Source: Candidatus Aenigmatarchaeota archaeon (GTDB taxonomy: Archaea > Aenigmatarchaeota > Aenigmatarchaeia > Aenigmatarchaeales > Aenigmatarchaeaceae). From it: a DNA stretch of 5,257 bases. The position numbers and the translations under genes were made by a program. The DNA is taken from contig WVXN01000040.1 of NCBI GenBank assembly GCA_011773475.1, positions 27,775-33,031 of the forward strand. The letters are read 5' to 3'. How positions within the stretch are numbered: position 1 is the stretch's first letter; each line of letters starts with the position of its first letter. The notes under the pieces are model-generated. The model was not told where the DNA came from. It searched no databases and worked only from the letters and a program-made list of their open reading frames with translations. Shown here piece after piece: positions 4,112 through 5,257 of this stretch.

Positions 4112-5203
4112 TCATTTAATCAAGTTTTTCTTCCAACTGTTTAGTTTGTTCATATCTCCCATAAAATCTGTTAATTCTTCTAATTTTTTAGATGCCTTAT
4201 CTTCTTCTAGAATTTTCTTTGCTAATTCTACACCATCTTTCAGACTCTTTACCTTTTCCAAAACATAAAAGGCTGCTGCGGCATTTGCTAAAACAATATC
4301 TTTTTTTGGTCCTTTTTCTTTATTGTATAAGATTTTTAAGAAGTCTACAATATTCTGTTCTCTACTAACAGCTTTTATATCCTCAAAACTAGCTTTTTTG
4401 ATTCCTAAATCTTCTGGTTGTATAGTATAATCTTCTAGATTTCTTTTAGAAAATTCAATAATTTTTGTAGGTCCAAGATTTGATATTTCACATATTCCAT
4501 CTAAACCGTAAAAAGTCATACCTCTTTCATAACCAGCTTTTTGAAAAAGTTCAGCAAGTATTTGCAAAAATTTCTCATCAAAAATCCCATATACACGTCT
4601 TTTAATTTCCTCTACAGGATTAAAAGCAAAAGCAATTAAATGAAATGGAGTTCTAAAACGAAGTCCTTGTTCTACAAATAATTTATGTGCTAATCTAGCT
4701 CTATTTTCAAGTTTAGGTGAGAAATATTGGTAATATGATGGTATGATACCAACTTTCTTTAATCCATCAATAACTTGTTTTGGATTAATCTGTTTTACAT
4801 CAATTCCAAATTCAGAAAATACATCAGCACTTCCAGTTGGAGAAGTTACACCAAAGTAAGCTTGTTTTGCAACTTTAACACCTGAACCAGCAACTACAAA
4901 TGACGCTGCTGTTGAAACATTTATGATTTTTAATTTTGCTCCACCAGTTCCCGATAAATCAATTAAATTTTTTGAATCTATTTCTGTTTTAATTTTTGTA
5001 GCAGTTTCATTCATTGCTTGATAAAAACCAAAGAGCTCATCAGAAGTTTCACCTTTAGTAACCATTGCAGTGAGGAAGGATAAGTAGTAGTAACCATCTT
5101 TATCTTGTAGAGCTATTTTCATTGCATTTTTGGCTTCTTCAGATGTCAAATTTCTTTTACTCATAATTTTACGAATTATAGGAACTATGTCTTGTAGAGG
5201 CAT
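4112..5203 (-). CDS. TrpD-family phosphoribosyltransferase homologue with altered active site
   Basis: A 363-residue protein that matches anthranilate phosphoribosyltransferase (TrpD) along its length: an N-terminal helical domain (1-75), then the PRPP-binding core. Retained are SGTGG (84-88), NVSTAASFVVAGSGVKVAK (95-113) and the TGSADVFSEFG segment (123-133) of the glycosyltransferase family 3 fold. Several functional positions differ from TrpD: the usual GTGGD reads GTGGA; KHGNR reads KQAYF (113-117); the RTxFNxxGPLTNP loop reads RTPFHLIAFAFNP (184-196); and the Mg-binding DE pair in GLDGxDE reads GLDGICE, so Asp is Cys238. The HPA motif near residue 160 is also missing. It probably still uses a phosphoribosyl donor or a related ligand, but anthranilate as acceptor is unlikely. 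No other trp gene is visible. A short leader follows its TATA box. Confidence 0.82.
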   Translation of the reverse strand: MPLQDIVPIIRKIMSKRNLTSEEAKNAMKIALQDKDGYYYLSFLTAMVTKGETSDELFGFYQAMNETATKIKTEIDSKNLIDLSGTGGAKLKIINVSTAASFVVAGSGVKVAKQAYFGVTSPTGSADVFSEFGIDVKQINPKQVIDGLKKVGIIPSYYQYFSPKLENRARLAHKLFVEQGLRFRTPFHLIAFAFNPVEEIKRRVYGIFDEKFLQILAELFQKAGYERGMTFYGLDGICEISNLGPTKIIEFSKRNLEDYTIQPEDLGIKKASFEDIKAVSREQNIVDFLKILYNKEKGPKKDIVLANAAAAFYVLEKVKSLKDGVELAKKILEEDKASKKLEELTDFMGDMNKLNSWKKNLIK

Positions 5204-5225
5204 TTTATCAATTAAAATTTGTAAT

Positions 5226-5257
5226 TAGAAACTTATAATTCTCATCCCTGTGAAGAA
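5226..5257 (-). repeat. Promoter repeat, copy 2 (ahead of TrpD-like gene)
   Basis: Minus strand: TTCTTCACAGGGATGAG (5257-5241), a 5-nt spacer, then TAAGTTTCTA (5235-5226). It is identical in both blocks to the copy ahead of the Nudix gene. The window ends at the outer edge of the 17-nt block, so the match may extend further. Here GAGAA could pair with the opening TTCTTC to make a loose inverted repeat. Confidence 0.75.
5232..5240 (-). promoter_or_regulatory. TATA box for the TrpD-like gene
   Basis: AATTATAAG on the minus strand is centred about 32 nt ahead of the ATG at 5203. Initiation 26-27 nt downstream would leave a leader of about 5 nt. No Shine-Dalgarno site is seen between it and the ATG. 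Confidence 0.5.

Noticed and set aside
1..5257. Defence system, CRISPR array or mobile element
   Set aside because: No regularly spaced repeats, transposase, integrase or nuclease-effector motifs are seen. The genes are metabolic or unrecognised and do not form a known defence set.

Overview
The window comes from a strongly AT-rich genome that is almost certainly archaeal. Four things point that way: (1) a tRNA-Trp gene interrupted by a 34-nt intron just after anticodon position 37, with no encoded CCA end; (2) TATA-like boxes of the TTTAAA type centred about 26-27 nt ahead of several start codons, the geometry of leaderless archaeal mRNAs; (3) a truncated adenosine-specific kinase (COG1839 type), a family common in archaea; (4) one Shine-Dalgarno-type site, placed ahead of a gene inside a transcript rather than at its start. 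Small divergent proteins and tight packing would fit a reduced archaeon of the DPANN type, but the sequence alone does not settle the lineage.

Left part (1-916, minus strand): a class I SAM methyltransferase is followed by intron-containing tRNA-Trp with its own TATA box, then, 14 nt downstream, by the start of an adenosine-specific kinase that runs off the left edge. The methyltransferase promoter is a single symmetric TTTAAA box that sits equally far from the start of the divergent PHP-domain phosphoesterase gene.

Middle (916-3100): the PHP gene converges with, and overlaps by 9 bp, a gene for a nine-helix UbiA-like membrane prenyltransferase. That protein keeps the first Asp motif but lacks a recognisable second one, and it ends in an extra coiled-coil-like tail. 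Divergent from it is a small, very hydrophobic 78-residue protein. Next comes about 230 bp without an intact gene, holding a start-less, frameshifted coding remnant.

Right part (3098-5257, all minus strand): a TrpD-family phosphoribosyltransferase homologue, a Nudix hydrolase, and a 147-residue orphan with a C2HC zinc-finger-like pattern. Each has its own promoter. The TrpD-like and Nudix promoters share a repeated 17-nt block upstream of the TATA box, suggesting co-regulation. The TrpD homologue keeps the PRPP-binding framework but has changed the residues expected to bind anthranilate and Mg2+, so a tryptophan-pathway role is doubtful. The gaps after the TrpD-like and Nudix genes carry GC-rich palindromic elements sharing a 10-nt word.

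No mobile element, CRISPR array or rRNA is seen. The best leads are the altered TrpD-like enzyme with its shared promoter element, the UbiA protein missing a catalytic motif, and the symmetric divergent promoter.
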